DNA from: Gammaproteobacteria bacterium | GTDB lineage: Bacteria > Pseudomonadota > Gammaproteobacteria > Eutrophobiales > Eutrophobiaceae | Assembly: GCA_947480335.1 (NCBI GenBank) | Contig: CANKCB010000003.1 | Span: 62,001-126,000, forward strand | DNA length: 64,000 nucleotides | Reading direction: 5' to 3' | Shown: in pieces, positions 38,125-46,522 of the stretch | Position numbering within the stretch: the first letter of the stretch is position 1 | How the letters are laid out: every line of letters begins with the position of its first letter | Made by a program: the position numbers and the translations under genes | Notes under the pieces: generated by a model | Told to the model about the DNA's origin: nothing | Seen by the model: the letters and a program-made list of their open reading frames with translations, nothing else | Databases searched by the model: none

Positions 38125-39062
38125 GGGGTCAGTTTTTCTGCCATACGTAACACTGCACTTCTTGATCTTGGGTTTACCGCAATTTCCTTCATACCCGGCT
38201 TTACAGCCTTACCCAACAATTTCATACGTGGTCTGATCATGTCAGCTGTAACCGGCACTTCCTTTGGATAAGGATCACTCAGGGTATATTCACGCATAAA
38301 TCTTTTGACTATCCGATCCTCAAGAGAATGAAAACTGATGGCCAGCAACCGTCCGTGTATACGCAACAGATCAAATGCCTGTACCAGCCCTTGTGTAATT
38401 TCTTCAAGCTCATTATTGATATGAATACGGATTGCCTGAAATGTACGGGTAGCCGGATGTTTTTTGATTTCCTTGCCGGGCACAACTACTGCAATCAGAT
38501 CGGCCAACTCAAGTGTGGTGTTAATAAATTTTTCTGATCTTGCTGCCACAATAGCAGTGGCAATACGATAAAAAAATTTTTCCTCCCCATACACCTTCAA
38601 TACGTGAGAAATCTCTTCCAGCGGAGCATGGTTAATCCAGTCTGCAGCGCTAATTCCTGTGGCAGGATCCATTCTCATATCAAGACTACCGTCCCGACTG
38701 AAACTGAATCCTCGTCTATTGTCGTCAAGTTGTGGTGAAGAGACTCCAAGATCAAACAGGATGGCGTCCACTGAACCATCCAGTCCTGTAGTGCGTACTT
38801 TTTCGGCAAGACGGGAGAATGACGCGTGAAAGTATTGCACCCTGGAGTCTGCTGCGGATAATTTTTGAGCGGTTTTGATTGCTTCTGGATCCTTGTCAAA
38901 AACCAGTAACTTTCCATTCGGACCAAGTTGCTCAAGTAGCGCCTGACTGTGACCACCACGTCCGAACGTACAATCGATATAGGTTCCGTCTTGCCGGACA
39001 TCAAGGCCACGCAAAACCTCATCCAGAAGTACCGGTATATGATCGTAATCATCACTTTTCAT
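38121..39062 (-). CDS. rsmH: 16S rRNA (cytosine-1402-N4)-methyltransferase RsmH
   Basis: SAM-dependent enzyme (formerly MraW) modifying C1402 of 16S rRNA in the P-site; RsmI, encoded nearby at 40279-41136, adds the 2'-O-methyl group to the same nucleotide. The 313-residue product contains YIDCTFGRGGHSQALL near 27, DAILFDLGVSSPQLDDNRRG near 100, and FHSLEDRIVKRFM near 253. It starts 28 bp after mraZ. Confidence 0.97.
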   Translation of the reverse strand: MKSDDYDHIPVLLDEVLRGLDVRQDGTYIDCTFGRGGHSQALLEQLGPNGKLLVFDKDPEAIKTAQKLSAADSRVQYFHASFSRLAEKVRTTGLDGSVDAILFDLGVSSPQLDDNRRGFSFSRDGSLDMRMDPATGISAADWINHAPLEEISHVLKVYGEEKFFYRIATAIVAARSEKFINTTLELADLIAVVVPGKEIKKHPATRTFQAIRIHINNELEEITQGLVQAFDLLRIHGRLLAISFHSLEDRIVKRFMREYTLSDPYPKEVPVTADMIRPRMKLLGKAVKPGMKEIAVNPRSRSAVLRMAEKLTP

Positions 39063-39090
39063 CAGGTTTTGCAGATGGCTTCAACATGCA

Positions 39091-39549
39091 CTACAGCGAT
39101 AACGGCTTGAGCGCGTCTGAAGGAACGCTGTCATCCGTACCCAGCTGCTCCAGCCATTGGTCACGCTGTTGTTGCCAGCTGCCCTGATCCCAGACTTCAA
39201 ATTTATTGCCTTGTCCGAGTATGACTGCCTGACGGTTTATACCCGCATATTCACGTAATTCTTGTGACAACAGAATGCGCCCCTGTGAATCGAGCTGACA
39301 GTCCGTTGCATAGCCACGCATCATCTGCTTTGCCCGACGACTTTGCTTGTCAAAATCAGAGAGTATCGCCAGCTTGTTTTCGATGACTTCCCATTCGGTG
39401 ATGGGGTATAACCAGATTGTTCGATCCAGAGGGCTCAGAGTCTGCACCAGACATCCACCCGCGATAGAGGTTAAACGCTCCCGAAACCGGCTGGGAACGG
39501 CGAGACGGCCCTTGTTATCGATACTGACGCTACTAAAGCCTCTGAACAC
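39091..39549 (-). CDS. mraZ: Transcriptional regulator MraZ
   Basis: First gene of the dcw cluster. A 152-residue AbrB-like duplicated-domain protein with both DxxGR-type motifs: SIDNKGRLAVPSRFRERL near 9 and CQLDSQGRILLSQELREYAG near 84. In E. coli MraZ forms a ring and represses its own operon by binding direct repeats in the leader; matching repeats are present here at 39580-39604. Confidence 0.97.
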   Translation of the reverse strand: MFRGFSSVSIDNKGRLAVPSRFRERLTSIAGGCLVQTLSPLDRTIWLYPITEWEVIENKLAILSDFDKQSRRAKQMMRGYATDCQLDSQGRILLSQELREYAGINRQAVILGQGNKFEVWDQGSWQQQRDQWLEQLGTDDSVPSDALKPLSL

Positions 39550-39579
39550 TATAGAAAACCCCTGATTTAATATTCAAAA

Positions 39580-39604
39580 TTCCACTTTTCACCACAATTC
39601 CCCA
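39580..39604 (-). promoter_or_regulatory. MraZ operator: three pentamer repeats with 10-bp period
   Basis: Read on the minus strand, TGGGG (39604-39600), TGGTG (39594-39590) and TGGAA (39584-39580) are each separated by 5 bp. E. coli MraZ binds TGGGN repeats with 5-nt spacers. The set lies just downstream of the predicted start site of the mraZ promoter, so bound MraZ would block initiation or early elongation. Confidence 0.75.
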
Positions 39605-39613
39605 CCACGGGAA

Positions 39614-39643
39614 ACTATAGAAACTTCTGACTAATTGTGTCAA
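39614..39643 (-). promoter_or_regulatory. Sigma-70 promoter of the mraZ/dcw cluster
   Basis: A perfect -35 TTGACA (39643-39638) and a -10 TATAGT (39619-39614) are separated by 18 bp, with the start site expected near 39607, about 58 bp before the mraZ ATG. This is the best-looking sigma-70 promoter I found in the window and adjoins the MraZ boxes. Confidence 0.75.
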
Positions 39644-39649
39644 GCGAAT

Positions 39650-39888
39650 CTTGCTTTTTTCTGAGGTAATTCTGCCTTTATTTACAGGCACTTAAGTGAG
39701 AAAACTTGAAAAATCACGATGGCATTCAGTGATCTAAAAAAATATGTCTTTTAATTCATAAAGTTGAACAATTTAATTAATGTAAAATCAAGATTAATGA
39801 TGGAATTCATGCGATGGTGAACTGAATTTTTTACTACGGTAGTTTGTAACGGGTTATCCGTTTTTAAAATTCCGGGGTAAAAAATGAA
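39650..39888. other. AT-rich intergenic stretch between mraZ promoter and rnpB
   Basis: About 240 bp with no credible reading frame. It must contain the 3' processing or termination region of rnpB, which is transcribed into it from the right. A short hairpin (AACGG-GTTAT-CCGTT) near 39850-39865 is followed by Ts only in the plus-strand direction, so I do not call it the rnpB terminator. I see no RNA gene or mobile element. Confidence 0.6.
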
Positions 39889-40218
39889 AATGAGTCGGCC
39901 TGTAAGCCGGGTTCTGTCTAGGACAATCATTCATCTGGGATGCACGTCGCCGTACACCTCTAGCGGCCTACCCGGGAACGGTGCGGGACACACCAATGTT
40001 CCCCTATTTGGCCTTGCTCCTGACGGGGTTTACCCTGCCATATCTGTTGCCAGATACGCGGTGCGCTCTTACCGCACCATTTCACCCTTACCCTTTGCAG
40101 GGCGGTATATTTTCTGTGGCACTTTCCGTCAACTTGCGTCGCCCAGGCGTTACCTGGCGTCATACCCTGTGGAGCCCGGACTTTCCTCCCTCGAAAGAGC
40201 GATTGCCCGGCCGACTCC
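39889..40218 (-). ncRNA. rnpB: RNase P RNA (class A)
   Basis: Catalytic RNA that removes 5' leaders from tRNA precursors. Read on the minus strand, the 5' end near 40217 is GAGTCGGCC and the 3' end near 39892 is GGCCGACTC, forming P1. The conserved class A core is visible: GAGGAAAGTCCGGGCTCCAC early and ACAGAACCCGGCTTACAGG at the end, plus GGTGCGGTAAGAGCGCACC (P12 region) in the middle. Length about 330 nt is normal. The exact 3' end is not defined by sequence alone. Confidence 0.96.
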
Positions 40219-40223
40219 CCCAC

Positions 40224-40252
40224 AGTAAAAATCATTCGCGACAGACAAGCAA
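40224..40252 (-). promoter_or_regulatory. Promoter of rnpB
   Basis: TTGCTT (40252-40247) and TTTACT (40229-40224) are separated by 17 bp, and a start site 6-7 bp downstream falls exactly at the 5' end of P1 near 40217. The position makes this convincing although the boxes are only moderate matches. Confidence 0.6.
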
Positions 40253-40278
40253 GAAATATCTTTCCCTGCGCTGCGAGC

Positions 40279-41136
40279 CTAGTCTGATATGTTTTTTGCC
40301 TGTATTTTCAGACCCAGATCATATAATTCATTTTTGTTTATCCCGGTAATTTTCGAGGTTAGTGCGGCCGCCTGCTTCAGGGGTAATTCATCTAACATCA
40401 ATCCGAGTATCCTTTTCAGTTCAGGTGATTGTTCCATCACAATATCCGGTGCGCCCTGGACTAAAACGACGAATTCACCTTTTTGAGGTATTTTGTTTGC
40501 CTGAATCTGGTTCTGCAGCTCGCCCAGGCTGTGGCTACAAATCGTCTCAAATTTCTTGGTCATTTCACGGGCAATAGTGGCCTGGCGATCAATCCCAAAT
40601 GCCACAACCGCATCATCAATAAATCCGCTAATTCGATGCGGTGTTTCATAAAATACAATGGTTCTTTTTTCATCACGTAACTGTTCTAGATAACGAAGTC
40701 TTGCCGCATGACGTTCGGGTGGATATCCCTCAAACACAAATTTGTCCGTCGGCACCCCGGCTGCGGACAGTGCGCATATCAGGGCAGAAGGACCGGGCAC
40801 GGGTACAACCCGTATAGTATGCTGATGGGCCGCGCGGACAACACGGTAACCTGGGTCATTAATCAGCGGAGTGCCAGCATCACTGATTAACGCGATATTT
40901 TTTCCGGACAATAGATGATTGATCAGTACCTGATCACATTCGCGCTCATTAAAATCGTGATAGGACAACAGTTTTGTCTGAATTCCAAAATGCGTAAGCA
41001 GCTGGGCACTATGCCTGGTATCCTCAGCAGCCACCAGATCAACCTGCTGCAAGACTTTCAGTGCTCTGGCAGTGATATCATCGAGATTGCCAATAGGGGT
41101 TGCAACAATGAACAGTGTCCCGGTCTGGTTTGACAC
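40279..41136 (-). CDS. rsmI: 16S rRNA (cytidine-1402-2'-O)-methyltransferase RsmI
   Basis: Adds the 2'-O-methyl group to C1402 of 16S rRNA. The 285-residue product belongs to the tetrapyrrole-methylase-like fold: TLFIVATPIGNLDDITARAL near 7, AEDTRHSAQLLTHFGI near 36, LISDAGTPLINDPGYRVV near 83 and VPGPSALICALSAAG near 117. It is divergent from lpoA across 53 bp, a common gammaproteobacterial arrangement. Confidence 0.96.
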   Translation of the reverse strand: MSNQTGTLFIVATPIGNLDDITARALKVLQQVDLVAAEDTRHSAQLLTHFGIQTKLLSYHDFNERECDQVLINHLLSGKNIALISDAGTPLINDPGYRVVRAAHQHTIRVVPVPGPSALICALSAAGVPTDKFVFEGYPPERHAARLRYLEQLRDEKRTIVFYETPHRISGFIDDAVVAFGIDRQATIAREMTKKFETICSHSLGELQNQIQANKIPQKGEFVVLVQGAPDIVMEQSPELKRILGLMLDELPLKQAAALTSKITGINKNELYDLGLKIQAKNISD

Positions 41137-41189
41137 AATAAACTCCGCCTGATTAGCCAGTTTTGAGGATTATCAGTATATAATAAAGC

Positions 41190-43058
41190 ATGCTGCTTCG
41201 AGCCTTATTAATCTTTGTAATTTGCCTGTCAGTCCTAACTGGATGTGGTTCAGGAAATACTCGTAAATCGGCCGCCAATACCGCACCAATTGACACACAG
41301 GCGGTCACCTTATTTGAATCAGGCGAGTATGAGCAGGCGGCGGTCGAATATCTGCAGCTGGCCGAAGGAAACAGAGAGTCTGCCACAATCTACAAACTCT
41401 CGGCAGCGGATGCCTATATCCACCTGCAAAAATTTGAGCAGGCCGAGACCATCATCAGCGCCATCGATATGAATGGAAATGATGCAGTGTTGATTGCCAC
41501 ACGTAATATTCTGCTTGCCCGTATAGCCCTCTCCAGACACCAAACAACTCGTGCCGAGACTTTACTGACTCTGGATTTGCCGGCTAATGCAAGCATCAAA
41601 TTGCTCGCAAGCTGGCATACCACCAGGTCAGAACTCTATGAATCAAAGACCTTGCCTGTAAATGCTGCGATTGAACGGATACAGCTGGGAAATTATCTGC
41701 AAAAAACAACTGAAAGCCAGGAAAATACCAATCGTATCTGGGCACTGATCAATTCTGTGGACTTGAACGAGCTCACTCGACTCGAAGAAGCCAAAGCAGA
41801 CAATCTGCAACCCTGGATTGAACTCGCAACAATAAACAAAGCCCATATTCAGAAAAAATCGGATCTCGAAAAAGCGCTTAATACCTGGTCTGCCGCCTAT
41901 CCCAATCATCCTGCAATTCAACTTATTACCAGCAAGATTCTTGCTGCAGGCGACAACTTCCAGATGTTACCTGCTCAAATAGCGCTGCTTTTACCACTGA
42001 CAGGCCCGTATGAAAGTTATGCCGAAAAAATCAGGGATGGATTTTTATCAGCATGGCTTAACGAATCAAACTATAAACCCGCTATCCGAATCTATAATAC
42101 GGCTTCAGTAAATATCCTGGAGGTTTATCAAAAGGCAATTGAAGAAGGTGCGGATTTTATAGTAGGGCCGCTGGAAAAGGAGGCGGTTAAGGCACTGTCT
42201 GAATTAAAACTAATCCCTGTACGCACACTTGCACTCAACCAGATTGAATTAACCGACTCAGGAGCATCAACCAGCTCCCAGATCCAACTTCCTAATCTGA
42301 TTCAGTTTGGACTGCCACCTGAAGATGAAGCCTACGAGGTAGCAAGACGTGGAATTCTGGAAGGACATACCCGCGCTTTAATTATTACTACTGCAGATGA
42401 TTTTGGTAATCGCGTGGTTAGTGCTTTCAGCAATGAGTGGACCAGACTCGGGGGCAGAATGCTGGAAAGAATCAGTATTGATCCACGTACAGATGATTTC
42501 ATTATGCCAATCAAACAATTGCTTAACATAGACAGCAGTGAGGCCAGAATAGCGACATTACGACAACTGCTGGGCAGAAGTATCTCGGCTACCAGCAGAG
42601 TACGCAATGATTCCGATTTTATATTTATGGTTGCATCCAATCTGACGGCAAGACAAATTGTCCCACATTTACAGTTTTTACGGGCAACTAATATACCGGT
42701 TTATACGATATCTACTGTCTATACTGGAACACCCAATCCACAAGTTGATAGTGACTTGAATGGTGTAGAATTTGTCGATATGCCCTGGTTATTAAACAGT
42801 GCTTCAGATATACATCTACAGCTGGCTCAGGGTTGGCAGGCTGAAAGTACCAACTTGCCACGTTATTATGCTTTTGGTATTGATGCGTACAGATTGATTT
42901 CCAGAATCGGGCAGTTGGCTCAGGATCAGGGCTCCAGGTATTCCGGCGAAACCGGAAGTCTCTATCTTACTCGTGGGGGTATAATTCATCGAACTCTGGC
43001 ATGGGCCAGATTTGTCGATGGTCAACCACGCTCACTTGTAGTTGGCGATACTCCTTGA
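41190..43058 (+). CDS. lpoA: Penicillin-binding protein activator lipoprotein LpoA
   Basis: Outer-membrane lipoprotein that reaches through the periplasm to stimulate PBP1A. The 622-residue product has a lipoprotein signal with lipobox SVLTGC, an N-terminal TPR-like helical half (about 40-255) and a C-terminal half related to periplasmic binding proteins, opening with IALLLPLTGPYESYAEKIRD near 266. Conservation is moderate; the rsmI-lpoA-yraN-diaA-dolP context makes the call firm. Its stop overlaps the possible start region of yraN. Confidence 0.92.
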   Translation: MLLRALLIFVICLSVLTGCGSGNTRKSAANTAPIDTQAVTLFESGEYEQAAVEYLQLAEGNRESATIYKLSAADAYIHLQKFEQAETIISAIDMNGNDAVLIATRNILLARIALSRHQTTRAETLLTLDLPANASIKLLASWHTTRSELYESKTLPVNAAIERIQLGNYLQKTTESQENTNRIWALINSVDLNELTRLEEAKADNLQPWIELATINKAHIQKKSDLEKALNTWSAAYPNHPAIQLITSKILAAGDNFQMLPAQIALLLPLTGPYESYAEKIRDGFLSAWLNESNYKPAIRIYNTASVNILEVYQKAIEEGADFIVGPLEKEAVKALSELKLIPVRTLALNQIELTDSGASTSSQIQLPNLIQFGLPPEDEAYEVARRGILEGHTRALIITTADDFGNRVVSAFSNEWTRLGGRMLERISIDPRTDDFIMPIKQLLNIDSSEARIATLRQLLGRSISATSRVRNDSDFIFMVASNLTARQIVPHLQFLRATNIPVYTISTVYTGTPNPQVDSDLNGVEFVDMPWLLNSASDIHLQLAQGWQAESTNLPRYYAFGIDAYRLISRIGQLAQDQGSRYSGETGSLYLTRGGIIHRTLAWARFVDGQPRSLVVGDTP

Positions 43059-43075
43059 TTGCAGGTGATCCTCCC

Positions 43076-43426
43076 GTGCAACGGGGAAAAAATGCAGAGC
43101 AACTGGCTCTGGATTATCTGAATCAATTTGGACTGACATTACTACAACGCAATTTTCGCTGCCGACTGGGAGAAATTGATCTGATCATGCAGGAAGGAAC
43201 CACCACAGTTTTTGTTGAAGTACGATCCCGAACTAGCGACAGGGTTATGGATACTATTGAAACAATCAATCGTAAAAAGGTACAAAAAATAATACGCACA
43301 GCTGGTTACTACTTACAACAAACCCCGGAAGGATTCGGTCCTTACCGCTTTGATATCATCACCTTGACTGGTAAGATTGACTCGCCACGAATTGACTGGA
43401 TAAAAAATGCTTTTGCCGATGAATAA
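43076..43426 (+). CDS. yraN: YraN family (UPF0102) nuclease-fold protein
   Basis: A small protein with the PD-(D/E)xK nuclease-like core GEIDLIMQEGTTTVFVEVRS. Family function is not established. I choose GTG 43076 because AGGTGA at 43063-43068 gives a good ribosome binding site with 7-nt spacing, and the resulting 116 residues match the family length. The same frame is open from 43001 inside lpoA, with a TTG at 43055 that would overlap the lpoA stop. It is followed by diaA. Confidence 0.88.
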   Translation: MQRGKNAEQLALDYLNQFGLTLLQRNFRCRLGEIDLIMQEGTTTVFVEVRSRTSDRVMDTIETINRKKVQKIIRTAGYYLQQTPEGFGPYRFDIITLTGKIDSPRIDWIKNAFADE

Positions 43427-43461
43427 TCACGTCTCTATAAAACCAGTCAGGGATTAAGTAT

Positions 43462-44055
43462 ATGGACTCTATTCGTCGTATCCAGGATATTTTCAAGGAA
43501 AGCATTGACTTAAAAATGAAGTCACAGGAATTGCTTGCCCCGTCCATAGTCCGGGCGGCTGAGTTAATGACTGCATGCCTGCTAAGTGAACGCAAGATTC
43601 TAAGTTGCGGTAACGGCGGCTCAGCAGCAGAATCACAACGATTTTCAGGACAAATGTTGAACAGATTTGAGGTCGAAAGACCGGGGTTACCTGCCATTTC
43701 ACTAACCACCGATACATCGGCTCTGACTTCTATCGCCAATGACTATCAATATGCGGACATTTTCTCAAAACAAGTCAGGGCATTTGGTCAGGCCGGCGAC
43801 ATTTTACTGGCTATCAGTACCAGTGGAGAATCCCATAACATTATTCACGCCATTGACGCGAGTCATGAACGACAAATGCATGTAATAGCGCTGACAGGAC
43901 GTGAAGGTGGGCAGATTGCAGATCTTATTCAGGAACAGGATATAGAAATACGTGTTCCCAGCTGGTCCTCTGCACGAATTCATGAAACTCATACTATAAT
44001 AATCAACTGCATATGTGATCTGATTGATCATCAACTACTTGGAATAGAGGGGTAA
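43462..44055 (+). CDS. diaA: SIS-domain protein, DiaA (DnaA initiator-associating) type
   Basis: A 197-residue sugar-isomerase (SIS) fold protein with [20 protein letters not shown] near 46, [19 protein letters not shown] near 113 and the C-terminal [16 protein letters not shown]. It resembles phosphoheptose isomerase GmhA, but its location between yraN and dolP is that of DiaA, which binds DnaA and promotes timely replication initiation in E. coli. Without a search I cannot exclude GmhA activity. Confidence 0.82.
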   Translation: MDSIRRIQDIFKESIDLKMKSQELLAPSIVRAAELMTACLLSERKILSCGNGGSAAESQRFSGQMLNRFEVERPGLPAISLTTDTSALTSIANDYQYADIFSKQVRAFGQAGDILLAISTSGESHNIIHAIDASHERQMHVIALTGREGGQIADLIQEQDIEIRVPSWSSARIHETHTIIINCICDLIDHQLLGIEG

Positions 44056-44060
44056 AGGTA

Positions 44061-44639
44061 ATGTTAAATCGCAATCTTCGTCTTTGTGGCCTGCTGCTTA
44101 CAGTACTGGCTTTGCAAGGCTGTGCAGCTGTGGCTATCAGTGGCATTGCTGCCGGAACATCGGTGGCATCTGACGAAAGGACTACAGGAACTGTTATTGA
44201 AGACCAGAGTATAGAATTCAAGATTGGCAGGGCAATTTCTGCAGACAAGGAACTTGATGTTCAAACCCACATTAACACTACCAGTTATAACACCATCGTA
44301 TTACTCACAGGTGAAGCACCTACTGAAGATTTTCGTCAACGTGCCGTTGAGCTTGCAAGGAATGTCGAAAAAGTCTCACATGTACACAATGAAATTACGA
44401 TAGCCGCTCCCAGCTCGCTGATTTCCAGAAGTAGTGACTCTGTTATCACAGGAAAGGTAAAGACCAAACTGCTCGCTGACAAAAATGTATCTGGCCTGAA
44501 AGTGAAAGTTGTGACCGAGAAAGGTGTCGTCTATCTGATGGGGCTCTCTTCCAAAAGCCAGGCAGACAAGGCGACTGACATTGCCAGGACCACGGGCGGT
44601 GTTCAAAAAGTCGTAAAGCTGTTCCAGTACACTGACTGA
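44061..44639 (+). CDS. dolP: BON-domain outer-membrane lipoprotein DolP (YraP)
   Basis: A 192-residue lipoprotein (lipobox ALQGC near 21) with two BON domains, about residues 45-115 and 120-192 (VHNEITIAAPSSL between them; the second starts DSVITGKVKTKLLADKNVSG). In E. coli DolP binds anionic phospholipid at the division site and supports outer-membrane integrity and BAM function. It ends the lpoA-yraN-diaA-dolP run and is convergent with sspB (29 bp). Confidence 0.92.
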   Translation: MLNRNLRLCGLLLTVLALQGCAAVAISGIAAGTSVASDERTTGTVIEDQSIEFKIGRAISADKELDVQTHINTTSYNTIVLLTGEAPTEDFRQRAVELARNVEKVSHVHNEITIAAPSSLISRSSDSVITGKVKTKLLADKNVSGLKVKVVTEKGVVYLMGLSSKSQADKATDIARTTGGVQKVVKLFQYTD

Positions 44640-44668
44640 ACCATCTGTAGTGAAATAGCTCGAAACTG

Positions 44669-45049
44669 TTACTTGACCAGCGTCAGAGTGGGTTTGGCGG
44701 GTTTACTGGTAGTATCCGGTTCTTCACCGAATACTTCGCTCTGGTCGAAGGCCATGCCCTTGCCGTTTTCCCTTGCATAGATAGCCCTTACCGCAGGAAT
44801 AGGTATCTGGATCAGGTAAGGTTTGCCTGAAAATCTGGCCGAAAAACTGATCAACTCATTTCCCAAAACCAGACTCTGCGTAGCAGATAATGCAATATTC
44901 AAAACAACTTTGTTGTCTTCAACAAACTGTTCCGGGACGATGGTTCCAGATATTGACGTATCTACCAGTAAATGCGGCGTCATCCCGTTATCGATAATCC
45001 ACTCGTTTATACTACGGATCAGATACGGTTTACTGGTAGTCATATTCAT
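44669..45049 (-). CDS. sspB: ClpXP adaptor SspB
   Basis: Binds ssrA-tagged peptides and delivers them to ClpXP. The 126-residue product has the conserved N-terminal substrate-binding domain (SKPYLIRSINEWIIDNGMTP, NLALSATQ-type strand as LNIALSATQSLVLGNELISF) and a flexible tail ending in LTLVK, the ClpX-binding motif. The gene follows sspA by 17 bp, the canonical order. Confidence 0.95.
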   Translation of the reverse strand: MNMTTSKPYLIRSINEWIIDNGMTPHLLVDTSISGTIVPEQFVEDNKVVLNIALSATQSLVLGNELISFSARFSGKPYLIQIPIPAVRAIYARENGKGMAFDQSEVFGEEPDTTSKPAKPTLTLVK

Positions 45050-45066
45050 GCAGACAGCAATCTCTG

Positions 45067-45696
45067 TCAGGCAGCGCGTAATTCCCGTTCTCGCACTGAC
45101 AAACTGAGCTTGAATGCCTCACGTTCAAATAATTTGATGGCATATTGCTGTAAGGGTTTGGCAGACACCGGCAGCTTAATCCCAAAGTGATCCAGTCTCC
45201 AGAGTAATGGCGCCATACAGCAATCTACCAGCGAGTATTCATCTGACATGAAAAATGGTTTCTGGGAAAATGCAGAAGAAACAGCCGTTAGATGATCCCG
45301 GATATTTTCCCTGGCGTTTGCAACAACTGTCTTGCTATCACTGGATAACTCATCAATGGATGAGTATAAATCGCGTATCACACGGTATCTTATCTGCCGG
45401 TTACTCGCCCGGGTAACCGGGTCTACAGGCATTAATGGCGGATGTGGGAAGCGTTCATCCAGATATTCCATAATTATCTGGGCATCATATAAAACCAGGT
45501 CACGATCAATCAGGGTTAATGTGGTGTTATACGGGTTAAGTTCAACAATTTCCTCAGGCAGATTGTCTCCGGTAACATAATGTATATCTACATTTATATC
45601 CTTTTCTGCGAGCACAATCCTCACGGCATGACCGATCGGGCTGATACTGTCAGAATACAAGACCATGACAGAGCGTCTGTTAGCCACACTCGTCAT
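45067..45696 (-). CDS. sspA: Stringent starvation protein A
   Basis: A glutathione-S-transferase-fold protein that binds RNA polymerase and affects stationary-phase and acid-stress transcription. The 209-residue product starts with the characteristic RRSVMVLYSDSISPIGHAVR and has the PTLTLIDRDLVLYDAQIIME-like segment (here TLTLIDRDLVLYDAQIIMEY). It lies downstream of petABC with sspB behind it. An AGGAG ribosome binding site precedes the ATG. Confidence 0.95.
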   Translation of the reverse strand: MTSVANRRSVMVLYSDSISPIGHAVRIVLAEKDINVDIHYVTGDNLPEEIVELNPYNTTLTLIDRDLVLYDAQIIMEYLDERFPHPPLMPVDPVTRASNRQIRYRVIRDLYSSIDELSSDSKTVVANARENIRDHLTAVSSAFSQKPFFMSDEYSLVDCCMAPLLWRLDHFGIKLPVSAKPLQQYAIKLFEREAFKLSLSVRERELRAA

Positions 45697-45763
45697 ATTA
45701 TTTTTTTCTCCTGTAGAAATAATTCTGGTGTACTTTTTATAATGATTATCTTGGGATCAGGGG

Positions 45764-46522
45764 TCAATGAACGTCTTTCCAGTATTCTTTTTTCAGGAAA
45801 TAGGTAATGATCAGGAAAAATACCAGATAAAAGATTACCCAGACCCCGAATGAATACCTCTGCAGTTTGATAGGCTCACCCATATACACCATAAAGTTCA
45901 CCAAATCACTGACCGTCTGTTCATAGGTTTCATTCTGATAGGCGGCAGGTTTGTTTTTCGGCGGCGCTATAAGTTCAAGGTGATCTATTTTTTTAACGGG
46001 CAATCCATCTATACCGGTCTCTTCAACATAAATAGCCTGTTGAAATCCCTGTAACTCCCAGAGTACATGTGGCATCGCCACATCCTTAAAAGTAAGATTG
46101 TTTACCCCTGTGGGTTTGGCAGGATCCAGATAAAATGACATTAAATAGTTATACAACCATTCGGCCCCACGTGCACGTGCGGTGACCGAAAGATCAGGAG
46201 GCGCCACCCCAAAATACCTGACAGCGTCGTCCTTCATCAAGGATATGGTCATGGTATTACCGACCTTGTCTGTACCAAACATGAAGTTTTCTAGCAGGAC
46301 TACATCTGGAATACCAAGATCCTTGCCCATACGGTTAAATCGCATGTATGCCGCAGAATGACAACTTAGGCAATAATTAACAAACGTTCTGGCGCCACGC
46401 TGCAAGGCGGCCTGATCAGACAGGTCAGCAGTAAACTCATGTCCGGCACCTGCTTCTTCAGCTGCCAATACCGAGGCGCCTGTTAACAATAATATTATTA
46501 TCAGAAATGAACGCATCATCAT
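45764..46522 (-). CDS. petC: Ubiquinol-cytochrome c reductase, cytochrome c1 subunit
   Basis: Periplasmic haem subunit of the bc1 complex, anchored by a C-terminal helix. The 252-residue precursor has a signal peptide (about 1-20), the haem c site C51-L-S-C54-H55 and the Met-ligand region MKDDAVRYFGVAPPDLSV near 96, and a C-terminal membrane segment (YSFGVWVIFYLVFFLIITYF). Overlaps petB by 4 bp. Confidence 0.97.
   Translation of the reverse strand: MMMRSFLIIILLLTGASVLAAEEAGAGHEFTADLSDQAALQRGARTFVNYCLSCHSAAYMRFNRMGKDLGIPDVVLLENFMFGTDKVGNTMTISLMKDDAVRYFGVAPPDLSVTARARGAEWLYNYLMSFYLDPAKPTGVNNLTFKDVAMPHVLWELQGFQQAIYVEETGIDGLPVKKIDHLELIAPPKNKPAAYQNETYEQTVSDLVNFMVYMGEPIKLQRYSFGVWVIFYLVFFLIITYFLKKEYWKDVH

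Noticed and set aside
39850-39870. Rho-independent terminator of rnpB
   Set aside because: The AACGG/CCGTT stem is only 5 bp and its T-run follows in the plus direction, opposite to rnpB transcription.
41179-41184. TATAAT just before lpoA as a promoter of a leaderless mRNA
   Set aside because: It is only 5 bp from the ATG and has no acceptable -35 box at 16-18 bp; chance AT-rich match is more likely.
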